Shown here in pieces: positions 8,161-16,230 of a stretch of DNA of 58,275 nucleotides. Below the pieces are notes generated by a model that saw nothing but the letters and a program-made list of their open reading frames with translations, was not told the DNA's origin and ran no database searches. Within the stretch, counting starts at the first letter, position 1. Every line of letters starts with the position of its first letter. This DNA comes from Actinoplanes regularis (lineage in GTDB: Bacteria; Actinomycetota; Actinomycetes; Mycobacteriales; Micromonosporaceae): positions 1 to 58,275 of the forward strand of contig NZ_FZNR01000036.1 in NCBI RefSeq assembly GCF_900188005.1, read 5' to 3'. The translations under genes and the position numbers were made by a program.

Positions 8161-8733
8161 TTACCGGGTGATGCCGAGGGTGGCGATCAGGTCCTCGTGG
8201 AGTTCGAACCAGATGCGGTGGCACGAGTCGACCTCGATGCCGGTGATCCATGCCGGGTCGTCCCCGGCCTCGATCAGTGCGCGGGTGAACCGGTCGTGGT
8301 AGCCGGTGAACCGGGTCAGGTGTGCGGTCAGCGCCTGTTCGAGATCGTGCAGTTCGGCGGCGATCCCGGCGAGTTCGGCGAGCTGGTGGAACGTGTCGGC
8401 GGTGTCGGCGCGGTTGAGCTGCCAGGCGGTGAAGAGCCGGGTGGCCTGGGCGTTGAGGGGCAGGAATCGCTCGTGGACGGCGGTGACGGCCGGTTGGGCG
8501 CCGGTGCGGTCGAGTTCGTCGCGCAGTTGGGTCTCGTTGCGCCGGTATCCGGTCTGGGTCAGGGTCCACCCGGTCAGGTCGGCGAACGAGGATCTGCTGA
8601 CCCAGCCGTAGGCCTGGGCGTCGAGGAGGTCCTCGCGGGTCTGCTCGGTGTCGAGGTTGAACCGGGCGGCGACGTCGGCGGTGCCGGCGAAGCCTTTGAG
8701 CCGGACGGCGTGGAGCACGAGCAGTTCGGTCAT
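8161..8733 (-). CDS. winged-helix-like protein of PEP-synthase operon
   Basis: The 190-residue product starts MTELLVLHAVRLKGFAGTADVAARFNLD, a putative winged-helix segment with a second half YGWVSRSSFADLTGWTLTQTG, which looks like a DNA-binding or protein-binding wing. The rest is a helical domain. Homologues are encoded in actinomycetes next to pyruvate phosphate dikinase-like genes and are often called transcriptional regulators. ATG overlaps the stop of the upstream gene (ATGA), so it is the last gene of a three-gene operon. Its role (regulator or accessory subunit) is not established. Confidence 0.7.
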   Translation of the reverse strand: MTELLVLHAVRLKGFAGTADVAARFNLDTEQTREDLLDAQAYGWVSRSSFADLTGWTLTQTGYRRNETQLRDELDRTGAQPAVTAVHERFLPLNAQATRLFTAWQLNRADTADTFHQLAELAGIAAELHDLEQALTAHLTRFTGYHDRFTRALIEAGDDPAWITGIEVDSCHRIWFELHEDLIATLGITR

Positions 8734-9869
8734 CGGCGGGGTCCTCGGGTGACGGTGCCGACGGTGCCGTCGACGGTGATGGGTGTGTCGTCGCTCAGGC
8801 GGGTCATCGCGGTGCCGGCGCCGACGATGGCGGGGATGCCGAATTCCCGGGCGACGATCGACGCGTGGCTCAGGATGCCGCCGGTCTCGGTGACGACGGC
8901 GGCGGCGAGGCGGAACAGCGGGGTCCAGGCGGGGTCGGTGGTCCGGCAGACCAGGATGTCGCCGCGCTGGAGGCGGGCGAAGTCGTCGACCGAGTGCAGC
9001 AGGCGTGCCGGGCCCGAGGCTCGGCCGGGGCTGCTGGGGACGCCGGTGATCAGCGGGGGAGCGTCGGCCGGGCCGGTTGTCGCCGCGGAGGTGCCGGGCG
9101 TGGTGATCGGGCGTGCCTGCAGCAGCCAGATCCGGTCGTCGCGGATCGCCCATTCGAGGTCCTGGGGTCCGCCGAGCAGATCGGCGCAGCGCCGGCCGAG
9201 CGTGACGAGCCGGCGGACCTGGTCGGGTGTGACGCAGCGGCGGTTGCGGTCGGGTTCGGCCACCGGCGTACGTCTCAAGCCTTGTTCTTGAAGATCGAGC
9301 CGGGTCTGTTTGGTGCCCACGGTGACGTGGACCGCGCCGGTTTCCGCGCTCACGACGAACTCGTCGGGGACGACGGCGCCGGAGACGACGGATTCGCCGA
9401 GTCCCCAGGACGCGTTGATGACCGTGCTGTCGGTGCCGGTGCGGGGATCCCGGGTGAACAGCACGCCCGCGTGGTCCGCCTCGATGAGTTCCTGGACGAG
9501 GACCGGGGCGGTGGTCTCGTCGTCGAGGTTCAAGTGGGTCCGATAGCCGCGTGCCCGGTCGGTGTCCGGTGACGTGGCGCAGTGCCGGAGGGCGGCCAGG
9601 ACCTCGTCGAGGCCGCGGGCGCCGAGGACGGTGCTCAGTTGCCCGGCGTGCGAGGCTGTCGCGGAGTCCTCGGTCAGTCCGGAGGACCGGACGGCGACCG
9701 CCCGGCCGCGCAGCCGGTGCAGGTGTTCGGCGATCGGCGCGGGGTCGAGGGCGGGATCGGTGACGACGAATCCGTCCGGGACGGGCAGGCCGGCGCGGAG
9801 CAGGATGGCGAGCGTGCCGGCCTTGTTGCCGCAGGTGTGGTCCGCGTGGGTGAGCGGGATGACGCTCAT
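8730..9869 (-). CDS. PEP synthase-like phosphotransferase
   Basis: This 379-residue enzyme fuses a PEP/pyruvate-binding ATP-grasp domain (GNKAGTLAILLRAGLPVPDGFVVT, VRSSGLTEDSATASHAGQ, AVLVQELIEADHAGVLFTRDP, LEWAIRDDRIWLLQARPI) to a PEP-utilising mobile domain with the phosphorylatable His in GGILSHASIVAREFGIPAIVG. It lacks the C-terminal barrel of real PEP synthase, so it can phosphorylate its own His but has no visible pyruvate-binding catalytic domain. Such short forms act on small drug or metabolite substrates, for example rifampin phosphotransferases, which also have this domain order; the substrate here is unknown. Overlaps its neighbours by ATGA on both sides. Confidence 0.88.
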   Translation of the reverse strand: MSVIPLTHADHTCGNKAGTLAILLRAGLPVPDGFVVTDPALDPAPIAEHLHRLRGRAVAVRSSGLTEDSATASHAGQLSTVLGARGLDEVLAALRHCATSPDTDRARGYRTHLNLDDETTAPVLVQELIEADHAGVLFTRDPRTGTDSTVINASWGLGESVVSGAVVPDEFVVSAETGAVHVTVGTKQTRLDLQEQGLRRTPVAEPDRNRRCVTPDQVRRLVTLGRRCADLLGGPQDLEWAIRDDRIWLLQARPITTPGTSAATTGPADAPPLITGVPSSPGRASGPARLLHSVDDFARLQRGDILVCRTTDPAWTPLFRLAAAVVTETGGILSHASIVAREFGIPAIVGAGTAMTRLSDDTPITVDGTVGTVTRGPRR

Positions 9870-10261
9870 GAGTCGGTGTCGTCGTCGAGGCGGGCCAGGA
9901 CGCGTTCGTGCCGCTGTTGTGCCGCCTGGGCGGTGCGCAGGCCCAGGGGCCGGGCGATCTGGGCCCAGGTCAGTCCCTCGGCGCGGGCGGTGAACAGCAG
10001 TCCGGCCTCGAGCTGGTCGAGCTCGGCGCGGGCGGCGGCCAGCAGCGTGATGGCGGCGAGCAGGTCGTCGGGCAGGTCCAGCGCGCCGCGGTCGGTGCCG
10101 GCTCGCCACAGCACCTGGCGGATCAGCGTGCCGGCGTCGTGCGGCTGGCCGGCGGCGAGCCAGGGCAGCGCGGGCAGGTCTCGGCCGCCGTGGGCGGTCA
10201 GCCGCTCCCGCGCCCACTGTTCGAGAGCGCCCGCGGCCTGGTCACCGGATCCGTCGTCCAT
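9866..10261 (-). CDS. helix-turn-helix DNA-binding protein
   Basis: This 131-residue protein contains a sigma-region-4-like or Myb-like helix-turn-helix near the C-terminus: AEGLTWAQIARPLGLRTAQAAQQRHERVL. The N-terminal part (ALEQWARERL, LPWLAAGQPHDAGTLIRQVLWRAG) is helical and of unknown role. It is the first gene of the PEP-synthase-like operon and has tandem CAACA/TTGTTG palindromes directly before the start, so it is probably autoregulatory. No signal peptide or membrane segment. Start ATG 10261 is the only one in the region; its leader is short. Confidence 0.75.
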   Translation of the reverse strand: MDDGSGDQAAGALEQWARERLTAHGGRDLPALPWLAAGQPHDAGTLIRQVLWRAGTDRGALDLPDDLLAAITLLAAARAELDQLEAGLLFTARAEGLTWAQIARPLGLRTAQAAQQRHERVLARLDDDTDS

Positions 10262-10275
10262 GCGCCCAGCGTGTC

Positions 10276-10309
10276 TTTCAACAACTTGTTTGTCAACATC
10301 TTGTTGAAC
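10276..10309. promoter_or_regulatory. tandem CAACA/TTGTT palindromes
   Basis: Two adjacent imperfect palindromes, CAACAACTTGTTTG and CAACATCTTGTTGA, lie 15-48 bases before the start of the minus-strand HTH gene. They look like ParB-like or Clp-type operator half sites; binding by that HTH protein is inferred. Confidence 0.55.
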
Positions 10310-10405
10310 CCGCCGCGTGCCGTGCTGAGGGAACCGGGCCTCCTTCAACGGCTGACAGCCCGGGCCCTCGGGTCGCCCTGATCCGGGGCGTGTGATCATC
10401 TGCCG

Positions 10406-11041
10406 ATGATCTGGGAGAGTGTGATCGGCTGGCTGACCGCGCCGGCGTTCGAGGCGTTCGGCACGCCGACCACCTGGGCGGAGCTGCTCGGCTTCGCCAC
10501 CGGGTTCGTGAACGTGTTCCTGCTCGTGCGCCGGCACATCCTCAACTGGCCGGTCGGCATTCTCAACGTGCTGCTGCTGATGGTGGTGTTCTGGCAGTAC
10601 GGCCTGTACGCCGACGCCGGCCTCCAGCTCGTCTACGTGGTTCTCGGCGGCTACGGCTGGTGGCTGTGGAAGTACGGCGACGGGCCCGGCGCCGAGTTGG
10701 TGGTACGGGACACCACCCGGCGTGAATGGGCCGGGCTGGCCCTCGCGGGCGGGGTGCTCACCTGCGCGCTGTGGCTGTTCCTCGACCGGCTGACCGGCTC
10801 CACCGTGCCGCTCGCCGACGCGATCACCACCGCGCTCTCGCTCGTCGCCACGTACGGCCAGACCCGCAAGCTGATCCAGAGCTGGTGGCTCTGGATCGCC
10901 GCCGACCTCATCTACATCCCGCTGTACGCGTACAAGGACTTGTGGCTGACCGCCCTGCTCTACGTCGCCTTCCTCGCCCTGTGTGTCCTCGGCCTGTACG
11001 TGTGGCGGTCGGCCCGGCGGGAAGCGGTGACGGTCCGATGA
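10406..11041 (+). CDS. pnuC: PnuC, nicotinamide riboside transporter
   Basis: The 211-residue membrane protein has the PnuC signatures NWPVGILNVLLLMVVFWQYGLYADAGLQ (substrate-binding WxxG region), YGWWLWKYGDG and QSWWLWIAADLIYIPLYAYKDL, across seven predicted helices. PnuC imports nicotinamide riboside by facilitated diffusion, trapped by phosphorylation. Its stop overlaps nadR (ATGA), so importer and kinase are translationally coupled, a classic NAD-salvage pair. A weak ribosome binding site precedes ATG 10406. Confidence 0.95.
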   Translation: MIWESVIGWLTAPAFEAFGTPTTWAELLGFATGFVNVFLLVRRHILNWPVGILNVLLLMVVFWQYGLYADAGLQLVYVVLGGYGWWLWKYGDGPGAELVVRDTTRREWAGLALAGGVLTCALWLFLDRLTGSTVPLADAITTALSLVATYGQTRKLIQSWWLWIAADLIYIPLYAYKDLWLTALLYVAFLALCVLGLYVWRSARREAVTVR

Positions 11042-12132
11042 GGTACGGGCACGGACTGGTCGTCGGCAAGTTCTACCCACCGCACGCCGGGCATCACGCG
11101 CTGATCGCGGCGGCCGCCCGGGACTGCGACCGGGTCACCGTGGTGGTGGCACCGTCGTCGCGGGAATCGGTGCCGCTGGCACTGCGGCTGTCCTGGCTGC
11201 GCGAAGCACACGCGACCACCCCGCACGTCCGGTTCGCCGGCACCCACGACGACCACCCGGTCGACTACGCTGATCCGGCCGCGTGGGATCTGCACTGTGC
11301 CGTGTTCGCCGCGGCGGCCGGCACCGATCGGGTGGACGCGGTCTTCTCCTCCGAGGCGTACGGCGACGAACTGGCCCGCCGGTTCGGGGCGACGCACGTC
11401 TGCGTCGACCTGGACCGGGCCGCACTACCCGTCTCCGGCACGGCGGTCCGCGCCGACCCGGTGGCCCACTGGGACCACCTCGCCCCGGGCGTACGCGCCT
11501 GGCTGACCCGCCGCGTCATCGTGGTGGGCGCCGAGTCGACCGGGACCACCACCACCGCGCGGGCGCTGGCCCGGCACTACCGGCTGCGCGGCGGGGTGTG
11601 GTCGCGGACCCGCTGGGTTCCCGAGTTCGGCCGGGAGCTGACCGAACGCAAGCTCGCCGGCCTGCGCCGTGCCCGCCCGGGCGCCACGGTCGACGAGGTG
11701 GTGTGGAATCGCGCGGACTTCGTCACCGTCGCGGCCGAGCAGAACGCGACCGAGGACGCGGCGGCCCGCGGCGGCTCGCCGGTGCTGTTCGGCGACACCG
11801 ACGCGCTGGCCACCACCGTGTGGGAGGAGCGCTACCTCGGCAGCACGTCGCCGGCGGTGCGGGCCGCGGTGCGCAGGCCCGACCTGTACCTGCTCACCGA
11901 CGACGAGCGGGTGCCGTTCGTCGACGACGGGCTCCGCGACGGCGAGGCGATCCGGTCCTGGATGACCGGCCGTTTCCGGGAGGAACTCGCGGCGGCGGAC
12001 GTGCCGTGGGTGATGCTGACCGGCGGCTACGGGCAGCGGCTGCGCACGGCGGTCGCCGCCTGCGACGCACTGCTGGCGCGGGGCTGGTCGTGGGCCGAGC
12101 CGATCACGCCGCGCGCTGGAAGCTCGATCTGA
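11038..12132 (+). CDS. nadR: NadR, NMN adenylyltransferase/ribosylnicotinamide kinase
   Basis: This 364-residue bifunctional NAD-salvage enzyme has an N-terminal nucleotidyltransferase domain with GKFYPPHAGHH (HxGH, residues 17-20) and FSSEAYGDELA, then an RNK kinase domain from about residue 160. The P-loop at 164-171 reads GAESTGTT: the usual Lys of Walker A is Thr, a variant seen in actinomycete NadR proteins but worth noting. An HTH regulatory domain is absent. It phosphorylates nicotinamide riboside imported by PnuC and adenylates NMN to NAD. A terminator hairpin follows. Confidence 0.9.
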   Translation: MRYGHGLVVGKFYPPHAGHHALIAAAARDCDRVTVVVAPSSRESVPLALRLSWLREAHATTPHVRFAGTHDDHPVDYADPAAWDLHCAVFAAAAGTDRVDAVFSSEAYGDELARRFGATHVCVDLDRAALPVSGTAVRADPVAHWDHLAPGVRAWLTRRVIVVGAESTGTTTTARALARHYRLRGGVWSRTRWVPEFGRELTERKLAGLRRARPGATVDEVVWNRADFVTVAAEQNATEDAAARGGSPVLFGDTDALATTVWEERYLGSTSPAVRAAVRRPDLYLLTDDERVPFVDDGLRDGEAIRSWMTGRFREELAAADVPWVMLTGGYGQRLRTAVAACDALLARGWSWAEPITPRAGSSI

Positions 12133-12143
12133 CCCCGCCGGAT

Positions 12144-12165
12144 CCGCGGAGCCTGTCCTCCGCGG
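12144..12165 (+). terminator. terminator after nadR
   Basis: Perfect 8-base stem CCGCGGAG/CTCCGCGG with a 6-base loop, 11 bases after the nadR stop. It also reads the other way but no minus-strand gene needs it. Confidence 0.65.
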
Positions 12166-12223
12166 TGATGACAAAACGATCGATGTGATTGAAGGGCGGG
12201 GCGGGGATTCGTACCCTGTCGGG

Positions 12224-12793
12224 GTGTCTACCGAGATGAGCGACAAGCTCGCCACCGCCGCGGCCGCCGTCGCCGGTCTGGTCGCCGCAGTCCGCGACGA
12301 TCAGCTCGACCAGGCCACGCCCTGCGCCGAGTTCCGGGTGCGGGATCTGCTCAACCATCTGATCCAGGTCGTTCACAACTTCCAGGCGCTGGCCCGTCGC
12401 GAGGACGTCGACTGGAGTCCCGGCCCGGACCGGCTCACCGGGGACTGGCGGACCGCGTTCGCCGCCGAGGCGGACCGGCTGGTCGAGGCCTGGGCCGACC
12501 CGGCCGCCCTGGAGGGCGTCTCGCCCGGGATGGGGTTGCCGCAGCGGACCGTCGGTCAGATGGTCCTCGGCGATCTCGTGGTGCACGGCTGGGACCTGGC
12601 CCGTGGCACCGGCCAGGAGTACCGGGTGGACCCGAGCCTGGTGCCGGCGCTGCGGGAGTTCCTCGACGGGATGGTCGAGACCGGGCGCAAGATGGGCGCG
12701 TTCGGTGACCCGGTCGACTGCCCGCCGGACGCCGGTGAGTTCGCCGAGCTGCTCGCGGTCACCGGGCGTGACCCGGCGTGGACGCGGGCCTGA
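12224..12793 (+). CDS. TIGR03086-type DinB/maleylpyruvate isomerase-fold protein
   Basis: The product is about 189 residues and has the pattern of the TIGR03086 group in the mycothiol-dependent isomerase/DinB fold: DQATPCAEFRVRDLLNHLIQVVHNF at the N-terminus with the first metal-binding His, and GDLVVHGWDLARGTGQ with another His and the WDLA motif, followed by a C-terminal helical bundle. Substrate is unknown. Start GTG 12224 is preceded by a -10-like TACCCT within 20 bases, suggesting a leaderless message; ATG 12236 is an alternative. Confidence 0.8.
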   Translation: MSTEMSDKLATAAAAVAGLVAAVRDDQLDQATPCAEFRVRDLLNHLIQVVHNFQALARREDVDWSPGPDRLTGDWRTAFAAEADRLVEAWADPAALEGVSPGMGLPQRTVGQMVLGDLVVHGWDLARGTGQEYRVDPSLVPALREFLDGMVETGRKMGAFGDPVDCPPDAGEFAELLAVTGRDPAWTRA

Positions 12794-12872
12794 GCGCCGG
12801 ATCGGTCCTCCGGCTCGTGACCGATGAGCGGGCGGGACGTTTGTCCAGCCGGTAGCCCATAGCCTGAGCTTC

Positions 12873-14402
12873 GTGGACAGCGTGCAGCTTCTGCTCATCA
12901 TCGGTGCGGGCATCGCCGTGTCGGCGGTCGCCCGCAAGCGGGACCTCGAGCCGGGCATGATCATTGTGGTGCTGGCCGCGGCGGCGTCGTTCCTTCCGGG
13001 AGTGCCGCGGCTCGAGCTCGACAGCGAGTTCATCCTGGCGGTCGTGGTGCCGCCGCTGCTCTACTCGGCGACCCGCGGGGCGTCGCTGGCGGCGTTCGGC
13101 GCCAACCTGCGGGCGATCGTGACGCTCGGGGTGCTGCTCGTGCTGCTCACGGCGGGGGTGCTCGGTCTGGTCGCCGCCTGGCTGCTGCCGTCGCTCGGGG
13201 CCGCCGCGTTCGTGCTCGGGTCGGTGCTCGCGCCGCCGGACACGATCACCACCGTGTCGCACGGGGACGAGATCGGGCTGCCGAAGCGGGTCACCTCGAT
13301 CCTCACCGGGGAGAGCCTGGTCAACGACGCGACCGCGCTGACCCTGTTCAGCATCGCGGTCGGGGTGGTCGGTGGTGAGCAGGCGTCGTGGGGGCACGGC
13401 GGGCTGCAACTGCTGCGCAACGCGGTGGTGGGGATCGTCATCGGGGCCGTGTTCGCGGTCGCGACGCTCTGGGTCCGCAAGCGGCTGGGCAATCCGACGC
13501 TGGAGACGGCGCTGGTGCTGCTGGTGCCGTTCACCGCGTTCCTGGTCGCCGAGCACGTGCACGCCTCGGGAATCCTCGCGGTGGTCGCGGCCGCGTTCCT
13601 GATCAGCGTCAATCTGACCCTCGACCCGCGGCACCAGTATCCGGGCGCCTACCGCACCCGGTTGCAGGAGGCGGCGTTCTGGCCGGTGCTCGACTTCGTG
13701 CTGGAGACGTTCGTGTTCGCGTACATCGGCCTGCAGTTGAGGTTCGTGCTCGCGGACCTGGCGGGTTCGGCGGATCCGGGGTTGATCCGGACCCTGGTGG
13801 CGGCCGGCGTGCTGCTGCTGGTGGCGATCGTGTTCCGGCTGGCGGCGGTGTATCTGCTGTTCGGCCGATGGACGCTGCGGGAGTGGATGATCCAGCGGCG
13901 GGTCGCGCGGGACGCCTCCTTCCGGGCGGAGTACGAGCGGCGCGGCCGGCGTGGCGGGGCGCCCTCGACCGTGCCGACGCAGCGGGAGGCGCTGCTGGTC
14001 GGCTGGATCGGGATGCGCGGCATTCTCACGCTGGCCGCGGCCGGTTCGATTCCGCCGCGAGTGCCGGGGCGCGACGCGATCCTGGCGATCGCGCTGTTCG
14101 TCACGCTCGGCACCCTGCTGCTGCAGGGCACCACGATCGGCTGGCTGACCCGGCGGCTGAGATTCGACCTGTCCGCCGAACGCGCCCAGGAGCGGGAGAT
14201 GCGCGGGCGCGGGCAGCGGATCGTGGAGGAGGTGGGCCACGAGCCGGCCGGGGACCCGGACGCCGGCTTCGAGGCGCAGCGGCTCGCGCTGGGCAGGGCG
14301 GTGATGGAGCGGCGGCTGACCGAGGAGATCGCCCGGGCGATGATCGACGAGATCGATCTGCGCCAGGCGGCCCGGCACACCCTGCCCCCGGCCCGGGCCT
14401 GA
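12873..14402 (+). CDS. CPA1-family Na+/H+ antiporter
   Basis: This 509-residue cation/proton antiporter (NhaP/NHE type) has about 12 membrane helices. Conserved segments are VVVPPLLYSATRGASLAAF, LGSVLAPPDTITTVSHGDEIGLPKR, LTGESLVNDATALTLFSIAVGV with the ion-site Asn-Asp (ND), and LVGWIGMRGILTLAAAGSIP. It expels Na+ or other monovalent cations in exchange for H+. The C-terminal tail from about residue 440 is cytosolic and charged. GTG start 12873 gives the hydrophobic N-terminus DSVQLLLIIGAGIAV expected. Followed directly by the CstR-like operator. Confidence 0.9.
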   Translation: MDSVQLLLIIGAGIAVSAVARKRDLEPGMIIVVLAAAASFLPGVPRLELDSEFILAVVVPPLLYSATRGASLAAFGANLRAIVTLGVLLVLLTAGVLGLVAAWLLPSLGAAAFVLGSVLAPPDTITTVSHGDEIGLPKRVTSILTGESLVNDATALTLFSIAVGVVGGEQASWGHGGLQLLRNAVVGIVIGAVFAVATLWVRKRLGNPTLETALVLLVPFTAFLVAEHVHASGILAVVAAAFLISVNLTLDPRHQYPGAYRTRLQEAAFWPVLDFVLETFVFAYIGLQLRFVLADLAGSADPGLIRTLVAAGVLLLVAIVFRLAAVYLLFGRWTLREWMIQRRVARDASFRAEYERRGRRGGAPSTVPTQREALLVGWIGMRGILTLAAAGSIPPRVPGRDAILAIALFVTLGTLLLQGTTIGWLTRRLRFDLSAERAQEREMRGRGQRIVEEVGHEPAGDPDAGFEAQRLALGRAVMERRLTEEIARAMIDEIDLRQAARHTLPPARA

Positions 14403-14417
14403 GCCGGCGGCGGGCGG

Positions 14418-14433
14418 GTACCCCCTGGGGTAT
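14418..14433. promoter_or_regulatory. CsoR/CstR-type operator 1
   Basis: GTACCCCCTGGGGTAT is an imperfect palindrome with the C-tract and G-tract typical of CsoR-family operators. It lies 17 bases before the regulator start and matches the operator at 14779. Confidence 0.7.
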
Positions 14434-14450
14434 CTTGGGGGTGGAGGTGG

Positions 14451-14726
14451 GTGCGGGTGGAGATGAGTCCGGTCCTGCTCAGGGACGCGCTGACCCGGTT
14501 GAAGCGGGCGCAGGGGCAGCTCGGCGCGGTGATCGCGATGATCGAGAACGGTGAGGACTGCAAGCGGGTCCTCACCCAGCTGGCCGCGGTGTCCAGCGCC
14601 GTGGACCGGGCGGGCTTCAAAATCATCGCCACGGGTATGCGGGAGTGCCAGGCCGCCCGGGAGCGTGGCGAGGAGCCGCCGATGAGCGACGAGGAGCTCG
14701 AGAAGCTGTTCCTGTCCCTCTCCTGA
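14451..14726 (+). CDS. CsoR/CstR-family (persulfide-type) repressor
   Basis: The small all-helical repressor (about 91 residues from the first GTG) shows LKRAQGQLGAVIAMIENGEDCKRVLTQLAAVSSAVDRAGFKIIATGMREC. Two cysteines (37 and 66 by this numbering) are spaced as in CstR, and the His that completes the copper site in CsoR is missing (Gly/Met there), so it is a persulfide sensor rather than a copper sensor by family logic. Start is ambiguous: GTG 14451, GTG 14457 or ATG 14463; a GGAGG at about 14442 favours one of the GTGs. Palindromes at 14418 and 14779 suggest it represses itself and the following operon. Confidence 0.85.
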   Translation: MRVEMSPVLLRDALTRLKRAQGQLGAVIAMIENGEDCKRVLTQLAAVSSAVDRAGFKIIATGMRECQAARERGEEPPMSDEELEKLFLSLS

Positions 14727-14778
14727 TCCACCCGAGGTCGTCGCCGGTCGGCGGAACCCTGATCGCACTGTATGCTCG

Positions 14779-14798
14779 GCATACCCCCGGGGGTATGC
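14779..14798. promoter_or_regulatory. CsoR/CstR-type operator 2, perfect palindrome
   Basis: GCATACCCCCGGGGGTATGC is a perfect 20-base palindrome 19 bases before the persulfide dioxygenase gene. Together with operator 1 it indicates one regulon. Confidence 0.8.
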
Positions 14799-14816
14799 AC
14801 TGATTGGAGTTGAGTA

Positions 14817-16211
14817 GTGACTGAGCTTCCTGTGGAGGTCGTGCAGACCTCGTCACTGGGTGACCGCAGCTATCTCGCCCACGACGGGCGGTTCGCGATC
14901 GTGGTGGACCCGCAGCGCGACATCGACCGGATTCTGGCGCTGGCCGGCCGGCTCGGCGTGCGGATCACCCACGTCGCCGAGACACACCTGCACAACGACT
15001 ACGTCTCCGGCGGGCTGGCGCTGGCGAAGCTGACCGGTGCCACCTACCTGGTCGCCGCCGCCGACGAGGTCCACTTCGACCGCCGGCCGGTGGCCGACGG
15101 CGACGAGATCACCGTCTCGGCGCTGATGCGCCTGCGGGTCGTCGCCACACCCGGACACACCTTCCACCATCTGTCGTACGTCCTCGACGGCGCCGACGGC
15201 CCGGTCGGGGTGTTCACCGGCGGGTCGCTGCTGTTCGGCACCACCGGCCGCACCGATCTGCTCGGCGAGCAGCACGCCCACACCCTCGCCGAACACCAGC
15301 ACGCCTCGGTGCGCCGGCTGGCGGACCTGCTGCCCGACGGCGCGCGGGTGTGGCCCACGCACGGCTTCGGCAGCTTCTGCTCCGCGACGCAGGCCGACGC
15401 CCCGGAGTCGACCATCGGCCGGGAACGCACCGCCAATCCGGCGCTGCGCCTGCGGACCGACGACTTCGTCGCGCAGACCCTCGCCGGCCTGGACGCGTAC
15501 CCGGCGTACTACGCGCACATGGGTGCCCGCAACGCCGCCGGCGCCGACCTGATCGACCTGACCCCGGTCGCCGCCGCCGACCCGGCCGAGCTGGCCCGGC
15601 GGATCGCGGACGGCGAGTGGGTGGTCGACCTGCGTTCGCGCAAGGCGTTCGCGCACCGGCACCTGACCGGCACGCTGAGCTTCGGCCTGGACGGGCCGAT
15701 GTCGACGTGGCTGGCCTGGCTGGCGCCGTGGGGTGCGCCGATCACCCTGCTCGGCGACAGCGAACAGCAGGTCGCCGACGCGCAGCGGGAACTGGCCCGG
15801 ATCGGCGTCGACCGGCCCGCCGCCACGGCCACCGGCGACCCCGACCAGTGGGCCGCCGGCGACGACACCCGCCTCGCCCAGCTGACCACGGCGACCTTCA
15901 CCGACCTGGCCGCCGCCCGCGCCGGCACCCCGCCACCCGGCCTGCCCGCCCTCGACGTGCTGCTCGACGTGCGTATGAGCAAGGAGTGGCGCACCGGCCA
16001 CATCGACGGCGCGGTCCACATCCCGCTGCCCGACCTGCCGCACCGGCTCGCCGATGTGCCCGCCGGCACGGTGTGGGTGCACTGCGGCTCCGGCTACCGC
16101 GCCGCGGCCGCCACCAGCCTGCTGGCCCGGGCCGGCCGTCAGGTCGTGCACCTCGACGACGCCTACGCGGACGCCGCCGGCGCCGGCCTGCCCATCGTCC
16201 CCGGAAACTGA
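14817..16211 (+). CDS. persulfide dioxygenase-rhodanese fusion
   Basis: This 464-residue enzyme has an N-terminal metallo-beta-lactamase-fold persulfide dioxygenase (ETHLHNDYVSGG with His57, His59, Asp61; His114 in TPGHTFHH), which oxidises glutathione or mycothiol persulfide to sulfite, followed by two rhodanese domains. The first (WVVDLRSRKAFAHRHLTGTL) lacks an obvious catalytic Cys; the second has Cys423 in WVHCGSGYRAA and the DVRMSKEWRTGHIDGAVHIP signature. The mix resembles CstB-like multidomain enzymes. GTG 14817 is chosen because it follows a ribosome binding site (GGAGT) and the operator. Confidence 0.9.
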   Translation: MTELPVEVVQTSSLGDRSYLAHDGRFAIVVDPQRDIDRILALAGRLGVRITHVAETHLHNDYVSGGLALAKLTGATYLVAAADEVHFDRRPVADGDEITVSALMRLRVVATPGHTFHHLSYVLDGADGPVGVFTGGSLLFGTTGRTDLLGEQHAHTLAEHQHASVRRLADLLPDGARVWPTHGFGSFCSATQADAPESTIGRERTANPALRLRTDDFVAQTLAGLDAYPAYYAHMGARNAAGADLIDLTPVAAADPAELARRIADGEWVVDLRSRKAFAHRHLTGTLSFGLDGPMSTWLAWLAPWGAPITLLGDSEQQVADAQRELARIGVDRPAATATGDPDQWAAGDDTRLAQLTTATFTDLAAARAGTPPPGLPALDVLLDVRMSKEWRTGHIDGAVHIPLPDLPHRLADVPAGTVWVHCGSGYRAAAATSLLARAGRQVVHLDDAYADAAGAGLPIVPGN

Positions 16212-16230
16212 CCAGGAGCCCGCGCACCAC

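Noticed and set aside
12759..14768. 669-codon minus-strand ORF over the antiporter gene
   Set aside because: Shadow frame of the CPA1 antiporter; no domain and low-complexity composition.
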